Source: Shewanella inventionis (GTDB lineage Bacteria > Pseudomonadota > Gammaproteobacteria > Enterobacterales > Shewanellaceae). From it: 64,000 bases of DNA. A program made the position numbers and the translations under genes. Below are positions 19,438 through 29,385 of the stretch, in pieces; within the stretch, counting starts at the first letter, position 1, and the number at the start of each line of letters is the position of its first letter. The notes beneath the pieces are model-generated. The model was not told the origin of the DNA. It did no database searches and saw only the letters and a program-made list of their open reading frames with translations. The stretch covers positions 43,742 to 107,741 of the forward strand of contig NZ_BMII01000020.1 of NCBI RefSeq assembly GCF_014641855.1. Direction: 5' to 3'.

Positions 19438-20907
19438 CTACTCGTCCCAAGAACGGCCGTCTTTAGTGATTAACGCAACAGACGCTACAGGACCCCATGT
19501 ACCAGCAGGGTAAGGTTTTGGCTTTTCACCGCTTTGTTCCCAAGACTGAATGATCCCGTCAACCCACTTCCATGCCTGTTCTACTTCGTCACGACGCACG
19601 AATAAGGCCTGGTTGCCTAACATGGCTTCTAATAATAAACGTTCATAGGCATCGGCAATGCGTTCACTCTTAAAGGTGTCGGTAAAACTTAAATCCAGTT
19701 TGGTGGTTTGTAGGCGTTGCTTTTGCTCAAGACCTGGCACCTTGTTCATCATCTGGATTTCAACCCCTTCGTGAGGCTGTAAACGAATGGTTAATTTGTT
19801 CGGTGGCAGATTACGGTAGCTTGCGCGATACAAATTGTGTGGTGGGTTTTTAAAGTACACCACAATTTCACTGCTCTTAAACGGCATACGCTTACCACTG
19901 CGTAAATAGAATGGCACGCCAGCCCAACGCCAGTTGTCAATATCAACTCGAAGCGCCACAAAGGTTTCTGTGTTTGAGTTGGTGTTCGCGTCATCTTCTT
20001 CTAAATAACCTGGCACAGGTGAGCCTTTTAAGAAGCCAGCGCTATATTGACCACGTACAGTGTTTTCATACACGTTGTCTTGATTGATTGGACGCAACGA
20101 TTTAAGCACTTTAACTTTTTCATCACGAATACTGTCAGCGTCCAGGTTAACTGGCGGGTCCATTGCAACAAGCGTTAACACTTGTAGTAAATGGTTTTGG
20201 ATCATATCGCGCATTTGCCCTGCGCCATCAAAGTAACCCCAGCGGCCTTCAATACCGACTTCTTCAGCAACGGTAATTTGGACATGATCAATTGTGCGGT
20301 TATCCCACTTAGAAGCAAACAACGAGTTAGCAAAACGCAGTGCAATCAAGTTTTGTACTGTTTCTTTACCTAAATAATGGTCAATACGGTAAACCTGGTT
20401 TTCGTTAAAGAACTCAGCAACTTGATCGTTAATTACATGCGATGAAGCTAAATCGGTACCAATAGGTTTTTCTAATACGACACGAGTATCTGATTTAATT
20501 AAATCTTGTTCATGCAAACAACGACAGATAGCACCAAAAATAGAAGGAGGAGTTGCGAAGTAATTCACCATGACACGTTTACTTGGCTCAAGTAAATCAT
20601 GGAAAGCTTTATAGCCTTCTGGCTCAGTAAAGTTGGTGCCGATGTAATGACAACGACTCAAAAAGCGTTCTAACGTGGTTGGGCAAATTTCATCTTTAAC
20701 AAAGGTATTTAATGCTTTGGTTACCAGCGCAATGAATTCTTCATGTGTGAATGCATCTTTTGCTACACCAATAACCTTGGTTTCTTTATCAAGTAACTCT
20801 GCTTTGTCTAGCTGATATAGTGAAGGTAGTAGTTTACGCCTAGCTAAGTCACCTTTGGTACCAAAAAGTACAAAGTCACAAGCCTTGGCTCCAGTTGATT
20901 TGCCCAT
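19438..20907 (-). CDS. zwf: Glucose-6-phosphate 1-dehydrogenase
   Basis: 489 aa from the chosen ATG at 20907. The frame is open to 20973, but that longer start adds 22 residues unlike the family, whereas 20907 has an AGGAGAG ribosome-binding site 9 bases upstream and gives the family length (491 in E. coli). NADP-binding GTKGDLARRKL is at the N-terminus and the active-site RIDHYLGKETVQN motif at about residues 180-192. First enzyme of the oxidative pentose phosphate and Entner-Doudoroff routes; heads the zwf-pgl-edd-eda operon behind a HexR-like box. Confidence 0.96.
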   Translation of the reverse strand: MGKSTGAKACDFVLFGTKGDLARRKLLPSLYQLDKAELLDKETKVIGVAKDAFTHEEFIALVTKALNTFVKDEICPTTLERFLSRCHYIGTNFTEPEGYKAFHDLLEPSKRVMVNYFATPPSIFGAICRCLHEQDLIKSDTRVVLEKPIGTDLASSHVINDQVAEFFNENQVYRIDHYLGKETVQNLIALRFANSLFASKWDNRTIDHVQITVAEEVGIEGRWGYFDGAGQMRDMIQNHLLQVLTLVAMDPPVNLDADSIRDEKVKVLKSLRPINQDNVYENTVRGQYSAGFLKGSPVPGYLEEDDANTNSNTETFVALRVDIDNWRWAGVPFYLRSGKRMPFKSSEIVVYFKNPPHNLYRASYRNLPPNKLTIRLQPHEGVEIQMMNKVPGLEQKQRLQTTKLDLSFTDTFKSERIADAYERLLLEAMLGNQALFVRRDEVEQAWKWVDGIIQSWEQSGEKPKPYPAGTWGPVASVALITKDGRSWDE

Positions 20908-20979
20908 TGCTGAAAGCTCTCCTGATGGTATGTGTGCGCCATGTTCGAATTCTGTCGATGAATAAAAACACACTTTTGT

Positions 20980-20994
20980 TGTAATATAACAACA
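20980..20994. promoter_or_regulatory. Candidate HexR operator in the zwf-hexR divergent region
   Basis: TGTAATATAACAACA fits the HexR consensus TGTAAT-www-ATTACA at most positions, and the larger context TGTTGTAATATAACAACA (20977-20994) is near-palindromic. It lies about 70 bases upstream of the zwf start. HexR represses zwf and ED genes and releases on binding KDPG. Confidence 0.65.
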
Positions 20995-21246
20995 GAATTT
21001 AAATATTGCATCTTTAATTTACAAATATTGCACTGTTGTTGAACTAGTCATATATAGTAAATATCTGGTATGATTTTCCACCTATAACAAGGCTTAAGAA
21101 CCATTTTTACGTGATCTAGGTCTTGAAAAATAACAACAGGATCGTGTCAAAGGTAAAAAAATAACTTAAATCACGAAATTCCTGTAAGTTATGGTATAAA
21201 ACTACATCACCTACTTTTTAGCTACTATTTTAGCGGATGCTTGCTT
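20995..21246. other. zwf-hexR divergent promoter region
   Basis: About 340 bases separate the two start codons. Beyond the HexR-like box it contains a direct repeat AAATATTGCA (21001-21010 and 21023-21032, 22 bases apart). No gene is present. Confidence 0.6.
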
Positions 21247-22101
21247 ATGAATACCCTAGAAAAGGTTCAAAAAAGCCTTACCCAATTTAGTAAATCGGAA
21301 CGTAAAGTTGCCGAAGTCATATTAGCCTCACCGCAAACAGCTATACATTCAAGTATCGCAACTCTGGCCAAAATGGCCGATGTGAGTGAGCCAACCGTTA
21401 ACCGTTTTTGTCGTCGACTCGATACCAAAGGCTTCCCTGATTTTAAGTTACATTTGGCTCAAAGTCTTGCTAACGGTACACCTTATGTTAGTCGACATGT
21501 AGAAGAAGACGACTCACCAGACTCCTATACAACAAAAATCTTTGAATCTTCAATGGCATCGCTAGATACTGCACGCCAAAGCCTTGATACCGCCGCAATC
21601 AATAAAGCGGTAGATGTGCTGACCCAAGCCAAAACCATTTCGTTTTTTGGTCTTGGGGCTTCTTCTGCTGTTGCCCACGATGCACAAAACAAATTCTTCC
21701 GTTTTAACGTGCCTGTGATTTGTTTTGACGATGTTTTAATGCAGCGCATGAGTTGCATTAACTGTAATGAAGGTGACGTTGTTGTGCTTATCTCGCACAC
21801 TGGTCGTACTAAATCATTAATCGAAATTGCGCGAATAGCTCGTGAAAATGGCGCCGCAGTTATCGGTATAACCGCCCGTAACTCGCCCTTATCATTAGAG
21901 TGTACGTTACCTGTCACGATGGAAGTACCAGAAGATACCGACATGTACTTACCTATGGCGTCACGTTTAGCACAGTTAGTGACAATCGATGTGTTAGCAA
22001 CAGGCTTTACCTTGCGTCGTGGACCTCGATTCCGTGACAATTTAAAGCGTGTTAAAGAAGTTTTAAAAGAATCTCGCGTCAACAAAGACCTGACGATTTA
22101 A
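21247..22101 (+). CDS. hexR: HexR, RpiR-family regulator of central carbon metabolism
   Basis: 284 aa starting at ATG 21247; a TTG two codons upstream (21241) is open but less likely. N-terminal RpiR helix-turn-helix (KMADVSEPTVNRFCRRLDTKG about residues 40-60) and a C-terminal SIS sugar-phosphate-binding domain (SFFGLGASSAVAHDAQNKFF; VVLISHTGRTKSLIEIARIA). In Shewanella HexR controls ED, glycolytic and fermentative genes in response to KDPG. It is divergent from its zwf-edd targets, upstream of pykA, and matching boxes occur at adhE, zwf and pykA in this window. Confidence 0.94.
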   Translation: MNTLEKVQKSLTQFSKSERKVAEVILASPQTAIHSSIATLAKMADVSEPTVNRFCRRLDTKGFPDFKLHLAQSLANGTPYVSRHVEEDDSPDSYTTKIFESSMASLDTARQSLDTAAINKAVDVLTQAKTISFFGLGASSAVAHDAQNKFFRFNVPVICFDDVLMQRMSCINCNEGDVVVLISHTGRTKSLIEIARIARENGAAVIGITARNSPLSLECTLPVTMEVPEDTDMYLPMASRLAQLVTIDVLATGFTLRRGPRFRDNLKRVKEVLKESRVNKDLTI

Positions 22102-22194
22102 CGCTATAACGACTGTCAGAGCTGTTAAATAATTACACAATACTCAACGAGGTGTGTGTAAATTCATCGCTAAATGAGCAGTTGAACAGCTAAT

Positions 22195-22232
22195 AAAGGC
22201 CAAGGGGATCTTCCCCTTGGCCTTTTTATTGT
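22195..22232 (+). terminator. Rho-independent terminator of hexR
   Basis: AAGGCCAAGGGGA / TCCCCTTGGCCTT perfect stem with a TCT loop followed by TTTTTATT. Confidence 0.92.
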
Positions 22233-22284
22233 AAAAATCACTTATCTGTCACATAAATTACACAGCAAAATTCGTCTTTTTGTT

Positions 22285-22299
22285 TGTAACTTTACTACA
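22285..22299. promoter_or_regulatory. Candidate HexR operator upstream of pykA
   Basis: TGTAACTTTACTACA matches the TGTAAT-www-ATTACA HexR consensus at 13 of 15 positions and lies 120 bases before the pykA start. The whole 317-base hexR-pykA gap has no gene. Confidence 0.65.
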
Positions 22300-22418
22300 T
22301 TATTTGAGAATGTCTGTTAATATAGTTACATCATTTAAGTACTCAGACTGTTAATGTACTTTTAATAACCGAATTCTATTTAACACAAAATCTTTCTTTT
22401 CATTTAACGGAGTATCTC

Positions 22419-23858
22419 ATGTTCCGCAGAACTAAAATCGTTACTACACTTGGACCAGCAACTGATCGCGATGACAATTTACGTAAAATTATCGCAGCAG
22501 GCGCTAACGTGGTTAGACTTAACTTTTCACACGGTTCACCAGAAGATCATTTAAAACGTGCAACTGATGCACGTAATATCGCTAAAGAATTAGGTAAGCA
22601 TGTTGCTATTCTAGGTGACTTGCAAGGCCCTAAAATTCGTGTTTCAACCTTCAAAGACAACAAAAAAATTAAGCTTAACCTAGGTGACACATTCATCCTT
22701 GACGCTGAATTAGCAAAAGGCGAAGGTGACGAAAACCAAGTGGGTATCGATTACAAACAATTACCTGATGATGTGGTAATTGGTGATATTTTGATGCTTG
22801 ATGATGGTCGTGTTCAACTACGAGTAGATCGTGTTGAAGGCCGTAAAGTGTTTACCACTGTGACTGTTGCGGGTCCTTTGTCTAACAACAAAGGCATCAA
22901 CAAAAAAGGCGGCGGATTAACAGCTCCTGCATTAACTGAAAAAGACATGGCTGACATTAAAACAGCAGCCATGATTGATGTTGATTATTTAGCGGTATCA
23001 TTTCCACGTACAGGTGCTGATTTAGATCTCGCACGTAAACTTGCTTTAGAAGCAGGCAGCAAAGCATTAATCGTTGCTAAAGTTGAACGTGCTGAAGCCG
23101 TTGAAACTGACGAAGCAATGGATGATGTGATTAAAGCATCAGACGTTGTGATGGTTGCTCGTGGTGATTTAGGTGTTGAAATTGGCGATGCTGCATTAGT
23201 TGCAGTACAAAAGCGTTTAATTCAACGTTCACGCCAGTTAAACAAAGCAGTGATCACTGCGACCCAAATGATGGAGTCAATGATCACCAGCCCAATGCCA
23301 ACACGTGCAGAAGTGATGGACGTAGCAAACGCAGTATTAGACGGCACCGACGCGGTGATGTTGTCTGCTGAAACCGCTGCAGGTGACTTCCCTGAAGAAA
23401 CCGTTAAAGCAATGGCTAACGTGTGTCTAGGCGCAGAATCACACCCAAGTGTGAAAGTGTCAAAACACCGTATGGATCAAAGCTTCACGTCTGTTGAAGA
23501 AACCATCGCACTTTCTACTATGTATGCGGCTAACCACTTAGCTGGCGTGAAAGCGATTATCTCGTTAACTGAATCTGGCGCAACAGCTAAGTTAATGTCA
23601 CGTATTAGCTCAGGCTTACCGATTTTTGCACTATCTCGTCATCAAAAAACCTTGGCAAGCATGGCGTTATACCGTGGTGTTCAGCCAATTGAGTTTGACT
23701 CAACAGCTTATCCAGCTGATTTACTAGCTCAAGAAGCATTAAATTGCATGGTTAAAGCCGGTTTCTTATCAAGTGGTGACATGGTATTAATGACCAAAGG
23801 TGATGCGATGGAAACCATCGGTGGCACTAACACTTGTAAAGTACTTGTTGTAGCTTAA
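22419..23858 (+). CDS. pykA: Pyruvate kinase (type II)
   Basis: 479 aa, matching PykA of E. coli (480). [18 protein letters not shown] at the N-terminus, [10 protein letters not shown] phosphate-binding motif, K-containing [12 protein letters not shown] and metal-binding [12 protein letters not shown], then [10 protein letters not shown]. Catalyses PEP + ADP to pyruvate + ATP. Monocistronic with own promoter region (HexR-like box) and terminator. Ribosome-binding site ACGGAG 10 bases before the ATG. Confidence 0.97.
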   Translation: MFRRTKIVTTLGPATDRDDNLRKIIAAGANVVRLNFSHGSPEDHLKRATDARNIAKELGKHVAILGDLQGPKIRVSTFKDNKKIKLNLGDTFILDAELAKGEGDENQVGIDYKQLPDDVVIGDILMLDDGRVQLRVDRVEGRKVFTTVTVAGPLSNNKGINKKGGGLTAPALTEKDMADIKTAAMIDVDYLAVSFPRTGADLDLARKLALEAGSKALIVAKVERAEAVETDEAMDDVIKASDVVMVARGDLGVEIGDAALVAVQKRLIQRSRQLNKAVITATQMMESMITSPMPTRAEVMDVANAVLDGTDAVMLSAETAAGDFPEETVKAMANVCLGAESHPSVKVSKHRMDQSFTSVEETIALSTMYAANHLAGVKAIISLTESGATAKLMSRISSGLPIFALSRHQKTLASMALYRGVQPIEFDSTAYPADLLAQEALNCMVKAGFLSSGDMVLMTKGDAMETIGGTNTCKVLVVA

Positions 23859-23918
23859 GTAGCTAATCACGACCCACTCAAAGCGGTGAATCGCGAACCT
23901 GTGGGTTGATACCAAACT

Positions 23919-23946
23919 AAGCCAACCTTGCGGTTGGCTTTTTTAT
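23919..23946 (+). terminator. Rho-independent terminator of pykA
   Basis: AAGCCAACC-TTGC-GGTTGGCTT stem followed by TTTTTATT. Confidence 0.92.
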
Positions 23947-24261
23947 TATCATTCATAAATGGTAATAGCAACCAGGATAAATAAGTGATCAGAGATTGCT
24001 TAGAAAAACGGCTTAAAATAAGGCTGAAATTGCAGCGAGCTCCTTCTACCTTAAAAATTCTAACGATGTTAACCAGTAAGAATGATCACATTCTTGTGCT
24101 GATTGGTTATTTGTATGTTAGAGACTGTTTTTATGCGCGGTGTAAGTATCTGATCCCATCATACCTGTAAGTCTCATCGCCCTCACCTGATGATCAAATA
24201 AATTGCCGCAGTTAACTCCCAATCTAACCGACAATGTGTCACAAACCAGCGGATATCGACA

Positions 24262-24292
24262 ATAAAAAAGCCCCAACTGAGTCAGGGCTTAA
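24262..24292 (-). terminator. Rho-independent terminator of the psrA-fadE operon
   Basis: On the minus strand AAGCCCTGACTCAGTTGGGGCTT forms a 6-7-bp stem followed by TTTTTT (complement of 24264-24269). About 55 bases past the fadE stop. Confidence 0.8.
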
Positions 24293-24335
24293 TTTTTACT
24301 GCGCTAATTTTTACTGCACTAATTTTTACTTCACT
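24291..24335 (+). repeat. Three tandem 15-bp repeats
   Basis: AATTTTTACTGCGCT, AATTTTTACTGCACT and AATTTTTACTTCACT are head to tail between the fadE stop and its terminator, followed by a partial ATTTTAC. Confidence 0.9.
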
Positions 24336-24347
24336 ATTTTACAGTCA

Positions 24348-26624
24348 TTATAGCTTATCGAAATCATTCACATTGATGGCTGCCAAACGCAGCTTATTGG
24401 CTTCAACAAGCTGTTTATGTTCAGCTTCTGTAATAATGTCTTTATCAAGTGCAACATCAAATAGTTCAAGCATTGGTAATTTAGACTTTAAATGACCGCT
24501 GCGTTGCGCTTTTTTCAGCTTTTTATACACATCTTTTGCGGCGTATTTCGCTAAAAATGCATTTTCTACTTCAGCAATACCGCTGGTGTCACCGTCAAAC
24601 TCACCACATAAGAAGGTAATGCGGTTTCGAGCTGGTCCAGGTTTCAGCATGCCTTTACACACTTCAACTGCATTTTTATCGCTAGGCGCATTAAAATGGT
24701 TACCCAATGGGAATATAAGCACACGTAATAATACCCCAGCAATTTTACTTGGAAAATTACGAATGGCATCCTCTAGTGCTTTTGCGGCCAAGTGCAATCG
24801 TTCTGTCATTGCATAATGCACAGCAGGTAAATCATCTTGTTGGCGACCATTGTCTTCAAACAATTTTAACGTTGCTGATGCAAGATACAATTGGCTCAAT
24901 ACATCACCCATACGTGCAGAAATCATTTCTTTACGTTTAAGATCGCCACCCATAATCAACATAGACAAGTCAGTCATGATAGCAAGTGATGACGAAATAC
25001 GTGTCATGTCGCGATAATATTGCTGAGTTGGACCACTCACTGGTGCACTGGCAAAACGACTGCCCGTTAACGCACTACCAAATGAACGTAATGCATTACC
25101 AATGGCATAACCCATATGACCAAGCAGTAATGAATCGAAACGATCTAATGCCGAGGTTTCATCTTCCATACCAGCGGCTTCCATTTCAGCCAGTACGTAT
25201 GGGTGACAGCGTGTTGCACCTTGACCAAAAATCATCAATGAACGCGTAAGAATGTTTGCACCTTCTACGGTAATTGAGATTGGATTAGCCATAAATGCAT
25301 GACCTAAATAGTTTTTAGGTCCTAACTGAATCCCCTTACCTGATTGAATATCCATGGCATCTTCGAGTACATCACGACCTAACTCAGTCATGTGATACTT
25401 AGCAATAGCTGTTACAACTGAAGGTTTTACCTTTAAATCGATACCTTGTGTAGTTAAGCGGCGAGCAGCCTCAAGCTGGTAAGTGTTGGCAATAATGCGA
25501 GCCATGGCTTCTTGCACGCCCTCAAAATTACCAATTGGCATACCAAACTGTTGACGTACGTAGCTGTATGCAGTGGTGGTTTTAGTTGCCACATGCCCCG
25601 ATGCAGTTGCCAGTGCTGGTAACGAAATACCGCGCCCCGCTGACAAACATTCAACTAGCATGCGCCAGCCTTTACCTGCAAATTGAGGACCACCAATAAT
25701 CCAGTCTAAAGGGATAAACACATCTTTGCCGCTTGTGGTACCGTTCATAAAGGCCATCATTAATGGATTATGACGACGACCAATTTCTACGCCTTCGTGA
25801 TCGGTTGGGATTAAAGCACAGGTAATACCTAGATTTTTAACATCCCCCAATAAACCATCAGGGTCGCGCATTTGGAAGGCTAAACCTAATACCGTCGCCA
25901 CTGGTGCAAGGGTAATATAGCGTTTGTTCCAGGTTAGACTTAAGCCAAGAGTGTCTTCGCCGTTAAACTCACGACGACACACAATGCCCACATCAGGGAT
26001 TGCGCCTGCATCACTGCCCGCTTCAGGACCTGTTAATGCAAAGCAAGGGATGTCTTTACCTACTGCAAGCGACGGTAACCAGCGCTCTTTTTGCTCTTGA
26101 GTACCATAGTGAGTTAATAATTCACCAGGACCTAAAGAGTTAGGCACCATGACAGTTACCGCAGCGCTTACACTGCGAGTGGCAATTTTAGCCACAATCG
26201 TTGAATTCGCATAAGCTGAAAATTCACGACCACCGTATTTTTTAGGGATGATTAACGCAAAGAAGCCTTCTTCTTTAAAATATTGCCAAAGCTCTGGAGG
26301 TAAATCTTTACGATTATGTACGATATCAAAATCGTCAATCATGGTGAGGGCAGTTTGTACCTGATTGTCGATAAAATCTTGTTCTTCTGCGGTTAATGTT
26401 GGTTTACCGAAACCGTGCAAGGTATTCCAGTTTGGTTTTCCGCGGAATAACTCCCCTTCCCACCACACATCGCCCGCTTCCATGGCTTCTTTTTCGGTGC
26501 TAGACAGCGGTGGCAACACCTTTTTGAAGAACGAAAATACCGGACGCGTGATAAATTGCATGCGGATATTACGTACACCAAAGAGGACAATGATCGCAAT
26601 CAATAGCAATATGACGATACTCAT
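24348..26624 (-). CDS. fadE: Acyl-CoA dehydrogenase FadE, first copy
   Basis: 758 aa; the long FadE type with an N-terminal membrane helix (SIVILLLIAIIVLFGV), an acyl-CoA dehydrogenase core and the C-terminal DUF1974 domain. FAD/substrate motifs [18 protein letters not shown] and [20 protein letters not shown] are visible. Oxidises fatty acyl-CoA to trans-2-enoyl-CoA, the first step of beta-oxidation. Shorter than the second FadE of the window (815 aa) because it has one N-terminal membrane segment instead of two or three. Second gene of a psrA-fadE operon, 11 bases after psrA. Confidence 0.92.
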   Translation of the reverse strand: MSIVILLLIAIIVLFGVRNIRMQFITRPVFSFFKKVLPPLSSTEKEAMEAGDVWWEGELFRGKPNWNTLHGFGKPTLTAEEQDFIDNQVQTALTMIDDFDIVHNRKDLPPELWQYFKEEGFFALIIPKKYGGREFSAYANSTIVAKIATRSVSAAVTVMVPNSLGPGELLTHYGTQEQKERWLPSLAVGKDIPCFALTGPEAGSDAGAIPDVGIVCRREFNGEDTLGLSLTWNKRYITLAPVATVLGLAFQMRDPDGLLGDVKNLGITCALIPTDHEGVEIGRRHNPLMMAFMNGTTSGKDVFIPLDWIIGGPQFAGKGWRMLVECLSAGRGISLPALATASGHVATKTTTAYSYVRQQFGMPIGNFEGVQEAMARIIANTYQLEAARRLTTQGIDLKVKPSVVTAIAKYHMTELGRDVLEDAMDIQSGKGIQLGPKNYLGHAFMANPISITVEGANILTRSLMIFGQGATRCHPYVLAEMEAAGMEDETSALDRFDSLLLGHMGYAIGNALRSFGSALTGSRFASAPVSGPTQQYYRDMTRISSSLAIMTDLSMLIMGGDLKRKEMISARMGDVLSQLYLASATLKLFEDNGRQQDDLPAVHYAMTERLHLAAKALEDAIRNFPSKIAGVLLRVLIFPLGNHFNAPSDKNAVEVCKGMLKPGPARNRITFLCGEFDGDTSGIAEVENAFLAKYAAKDVYKKLKKAQRSGHLKSKLPMLELFDVALDKDIITEAEHKQLVEANKLRLAAINVNDFDKL

Positions 26625-26635
26625 TTTATACCTTC

Positions 26636-27277
26636 TTAGTTTGTTAACACAGGGACAGCAACACCCGCTGCCATGTAGGGAATGACTTTACGAATAATTG
26701 CTTCAGTGTTGTTATGTTCTCCATAATCTGCTGCTGCAATCTCATTTAATGCGTCTGCTGATGCCATGGTGAACACTATGGTCCCCAGGGTGAAATGTAA
26801 ACGCCAAAACATTTCTGCAGGTGGAATGTGCGGTGCGCTTGCAGAAACCGCTTTAACAAATGTAGCCAAATGTTCTGCATAATGCGTAGTAATAAACCAG
26901 CGTAAATGCCCTTGGCTTTCAATGTAGCCTCTGCCTAGCAACTGTAAAAAGATGATCGTTCCACCATTACGTACTTTATTTAATTCAAGTAACGGTTTAA
27001 TTAAAGCAGAAAAAATCTCATTGAGTGAGGCATGCTCAGGTGCAAGGTGTAAGCGATTAATTTCAATTGATGCACTTGGCATAAAAACATCAAGGTATCT
27101 TGCTAATACAGCACGAATTAATTCTTTTTTAGAACCAAAATGGTAATTGACCGACGCCAAATTGACTTCGGCTTTACTGGTGATCAGTCTTAACGAAGTT
27201 TCAGAAAAACCTCTTTCAGCAAACAACTTTTCAGCTGCATCGAGTATTCTTGTTTTTGTATCAGTACGGCTTGCCAT
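26636..27277 (-). CDS. psrA: TetR-family regulator of fatty-acid metabolism, PsrA-like
   Basis: 213 aa from ATG 27277. N-terminal TetR helix-turn-helix (RILDAAEKLFAERGFSETSLRLIT, SKAEVNLASVNYHFGSKKEL). A longer frame from 27304 is rejected because that start lies inside the palindromic operator at 27296-27313. PsrA in Shewanella and Pseudomonas represses beta-oxidation genes and is released by long-chain fatty acids; placement directly upstream of fadE fits this role. Confidence 0.88.
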   Translation of the reverse strand: MASRTDTKTRILDAAEKLFAERGFSETSLRLITSKAEVNLASVNYHFGSKKELIRAVLARYLDVFMPSASIEINRLHLAPEHASLNEIFSALIKPLLELNKVRNGGTIIFLQLLGRGYIESQGHLRWFITTHYAEHLATFVKAVSASAPHIPPAEMFWRLHFTLGTIVFTMASADALNEIAAADYGEHNNTEAIIRKVIPYMAAGVAVPVLTN

Positions 27278-27295
27278 TCCATGACCCAAAGTTAA

Positions 27296-27313
27296 TTTAA
27301 ACACCCGTTTAAA
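27296..27313. promoter_or_regulatory. Candidate PsrA operator (autoregulatory)
   Basis: TTTAAACACCCGTTTAAA is a perfect 7-4-7 inverted repeat of the AAAC-N4-GTTT type bound by PsrA. It lies 19 bases upstream of the psrA start, suiting autorepression of psrA-fadE. A matching box is upstream of the second fadE at 42781-42798. Confidence 0.75.
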
Positions 27314-27473
27314 TTAATCATTGAGCGAACAGATGTCAATCGAAATTATTTGCTTTGTATCTAAAATCAAAACACCAAAAGCGTAACAACTGCACTAGAT
27401 TGTTAACTTATATGCAATGAAGGCATTTTTTAGGTACACTGACGCCGATAAGAAAAACAAGGATGCCAATATA

Positions 27474-29324
27474 ATGAACTTCCCTTTAAAACAACCGTCT
27501 CAAATTGCCCTTATTGTGTCACTCGCTTTAGGACTTAGCGCCTGTGATGCCCCCCAAGAAACGACCAGCGTTCCAGCAAACAACACACCGCAAATTGACA
27601 GTGCTGCTGCCATAGAATTTATCAATAAGGCTGAAGCGGATTTAGCCAATTTAAATGTTGAAGCCAATCGTGCAGAATGGATTTATTCAAACTTTATCAC
27701 CGACGATACCGCCGCCTTGTCGGCTGCAATGGGTGAAAAAATCACTTCAACATCGGTACGATATGCAACCGAAGCGGCTAAATACGCCAATGTTGAGCTT
27801 GATGCTGTTAACGCAAGAAAATTAAATAGTTTACGCAGTAGTCTTGTGTTGCCTGCGCCATTAGATCCTGCTAAAAACGCAGAACTGGCCGGTATCGTAT
27901 CTGAGCTCAATGGTTTATACGGTAAAGGTAAATACTGCTTCGCTGACGGGCGCTGTTTAACTCAGCCAGAATTGTCTAATTTAATGGCAGAGTCGAAAGA
28001 CCCAGCTGTATTGCTAGAAGCATGGCAAGGGTGGCGTGAAATAGCTAAACCTATGCGGCCTCTGTTTGAGCGTGAAGTTGAACTCGCCAACCAAGGAGCA
28101 AAAGATTTAGGTTATGCTGATTTATCTGAATTATGGCGTAGCCAATATGACATGGATCCTGACGCATTTTCTGCCGAACTTGACCGTCTGTGGACACAAA
28201 TAAAACCACTATACGACTCTTTGCATTGTTATGTACGTGGGGAATTAAACGAACAATACGGTGATGATGTCGCGCCTAAAACCGGCCCTATTCCGGCCCA
28301 TCTATTAGGTAATATGTGGGCACAACAATGGGGCACCATTTATAACAGCGTTGCGCCAGAAAATGCAGACCCTGGTTACAACGTTACCGAACTCTTAGCA
28401 AAAAATGGTTACGACGAAATCAAAATGGTAAAGCAAGCTGAAGGCTTTTTTACCTCTTTAGGTTTTGACGCGCTACCAGAGAGTTTCTGGACTCGGTCGC
28501 TTTTTGTGCAACCGCAAGACCGAGACGTAGTCTGTCACGCATCAGCATGGGATTTGGATAATCTTGACGATATCCGAATTAAAATGTGCATTCAAAAAAA
28601 TGCTGAAGACTTTACGGTTATCCACCATGAGTTAGGCCATAATTTTTATCAACGCGCATACAAAAATCAGCCATTTATTTTTAAAAATTCAGCAAATGAC
28701 GGGTTCCACGAAGCCATTGGTGACACTATCGCGTTATCGATAACACCTAAATATTTGCAACAAATTGGCTTGCTAGACACAGTACCAGACGCCTCTAAAG
28801 ACATTGGCCTACTTTTGCGTCAAGCCTTAGATAAAATTGCCTTTATGCCGTTTGGTTTAATGATTGATCAATGGCGCTGGCAGGTGTTTAACGGCACAAT
28901 TAAGCCAGATCAATATAACCAGGCCTGGTGGGATTTACGTGAAAAATATCAAGGCGTAAAAGCCCCTATAGCACGCACTGAAGCAGATTTTGACCCAGGA
29001 GCAAAATACCATGTACCTGGTAATGTTCCGTATACCCGTTACTTTTTAGCACATGTATTACAGTTCCAATTTCACAAAGCTTTGTGTGATATTGCTGGAG
29101 ATACCGGCCCAGTTCATCGTTGCAGTATTTATGGCAACAAAGAAGCTGGTGCTAAGTTAAATGAGATGCTTGAAATGGGAGCGAGCCAACCTTGGCCAGA
29201 AGCGCTCAATGTTGTCACTGGAACCAAGCAAATGGATGCCAAGGCAGTACTCGATTACTTTGCGCCATTACAAGTATGGTTAGATGAGCAAAACACTGAA
29301 GCTAACCGCCAATGTGGTTGGTAA
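27474..29324 (+). CDS. M2-family zinc metallopeptidase (ACE-like dipeptidyl carboxypeptidase), lipoprotein
   Basis: 616 aa from ATG 27474, which has an AAGGA ribosome-binding site; an upstream ATG at 27417 adds 19 hydrophilic residues and would bury the signal peptide. Lipobox LGLSAC-D puts the lipidated Cys near residue 24, so the mature protein is membrane-anchored outside the cytoplasm. Zinc motif HHELGH lies at about residue 385, followed by a downstream EAIGD that supplies the third ligand. M2 peptidases release C-terminal dipeptides from oligopeptides. Single gene with its own terminator. Confidence 0.92.
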   Translation: MNFPLKQPSQIALIVSLALGLSACDAPQETTSVPANNTPQIDSAAAIEFINKAEADLANLNVEANRAEWIYSNFITDDTAALSAAMGEKITSTSVRYATEAAKYANVELDAVNARKLNSLRSSLVLPAPLDPAKNAELAGIVSELNGLYGKGKYCFADGRCLTQPELSNLMAESKDPAVLLEAWQGWREIAKPMRPLFEREVELANQGAKDLGYADLSELWRSQYDMDPDAFSAELDRLWTQIKPLYDSLHCYVRGELNEQYGDDVAPKTGPIPAHLLGNMWAQQWGTIYNSVAPENADPGYNVTELLAKNGYDEIKMVKQAEGFFTSLGFDALPESFWTRSLFVQPQDRDVVCHASAWDLDNLDDIRIKMCIQKNAEDFTVIHHELGHNFYQRAYKNQPFIFKNSANDGFHEAIGDTIALSITPKYLQQIGLLDTVPDASKDIGLLLRQALDKIAFMPFGLMIDQWRWQVFNGTIKPDQYNQAWWDLREKYQGVKAPIARTEADFDPGAKYHVPGNVPYTRYFLAHVLQFQFHKALCDIAGDTGPVHRCSIYGNKEAGAKLNEMLEMGASQPWPEALNVVTGTKQMDAKAVLDYFAPLQVWLDEQNTEANRQCGW

Positions 29325-29351
29325 CGCGTTACCAATAGCACATAAGTAACA

Positions 29352-29385
29352 AAACAGGGCGCTGAGTAAGCGCCCTGTTTTTATC
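29352..29385. terminator. Bidirectional terminator between the M2 peptidase gene and the Smr gene
   Basis: AAACAGGGCGC / GCGCCCTGTTT perfect stem with a 7-base loop, T-run on the plus strand and A-run before it giving a U-tract on the minus strand. The Smr stop codon overlaps its right flank. Confidence 0.9.

Larger units (their letters stand above)
23947..24347. other. 400-base intergenic region between convergent pykA and fadE
   Basis: No convincing gene; a 61-codon frame at 23985-24170 has no ribosome-binding site or family resemblance. The right part holds the fadE terminator and three tandem 15-bp repeats. Confidence 0.6.

Noticed and set aside
21525..22085. 186-codon frame antisense to hexR
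   Set aside because: Shadow of a confidently identified gene; same for 7897-8427 opposite adhE and 49580-49960 opposite the adaptor gene.
23985..24170. 61-codon plus-strand frame after pykA
   Set aside because: Follows the pykA terminator, no ribosome-binding site, odd composition.
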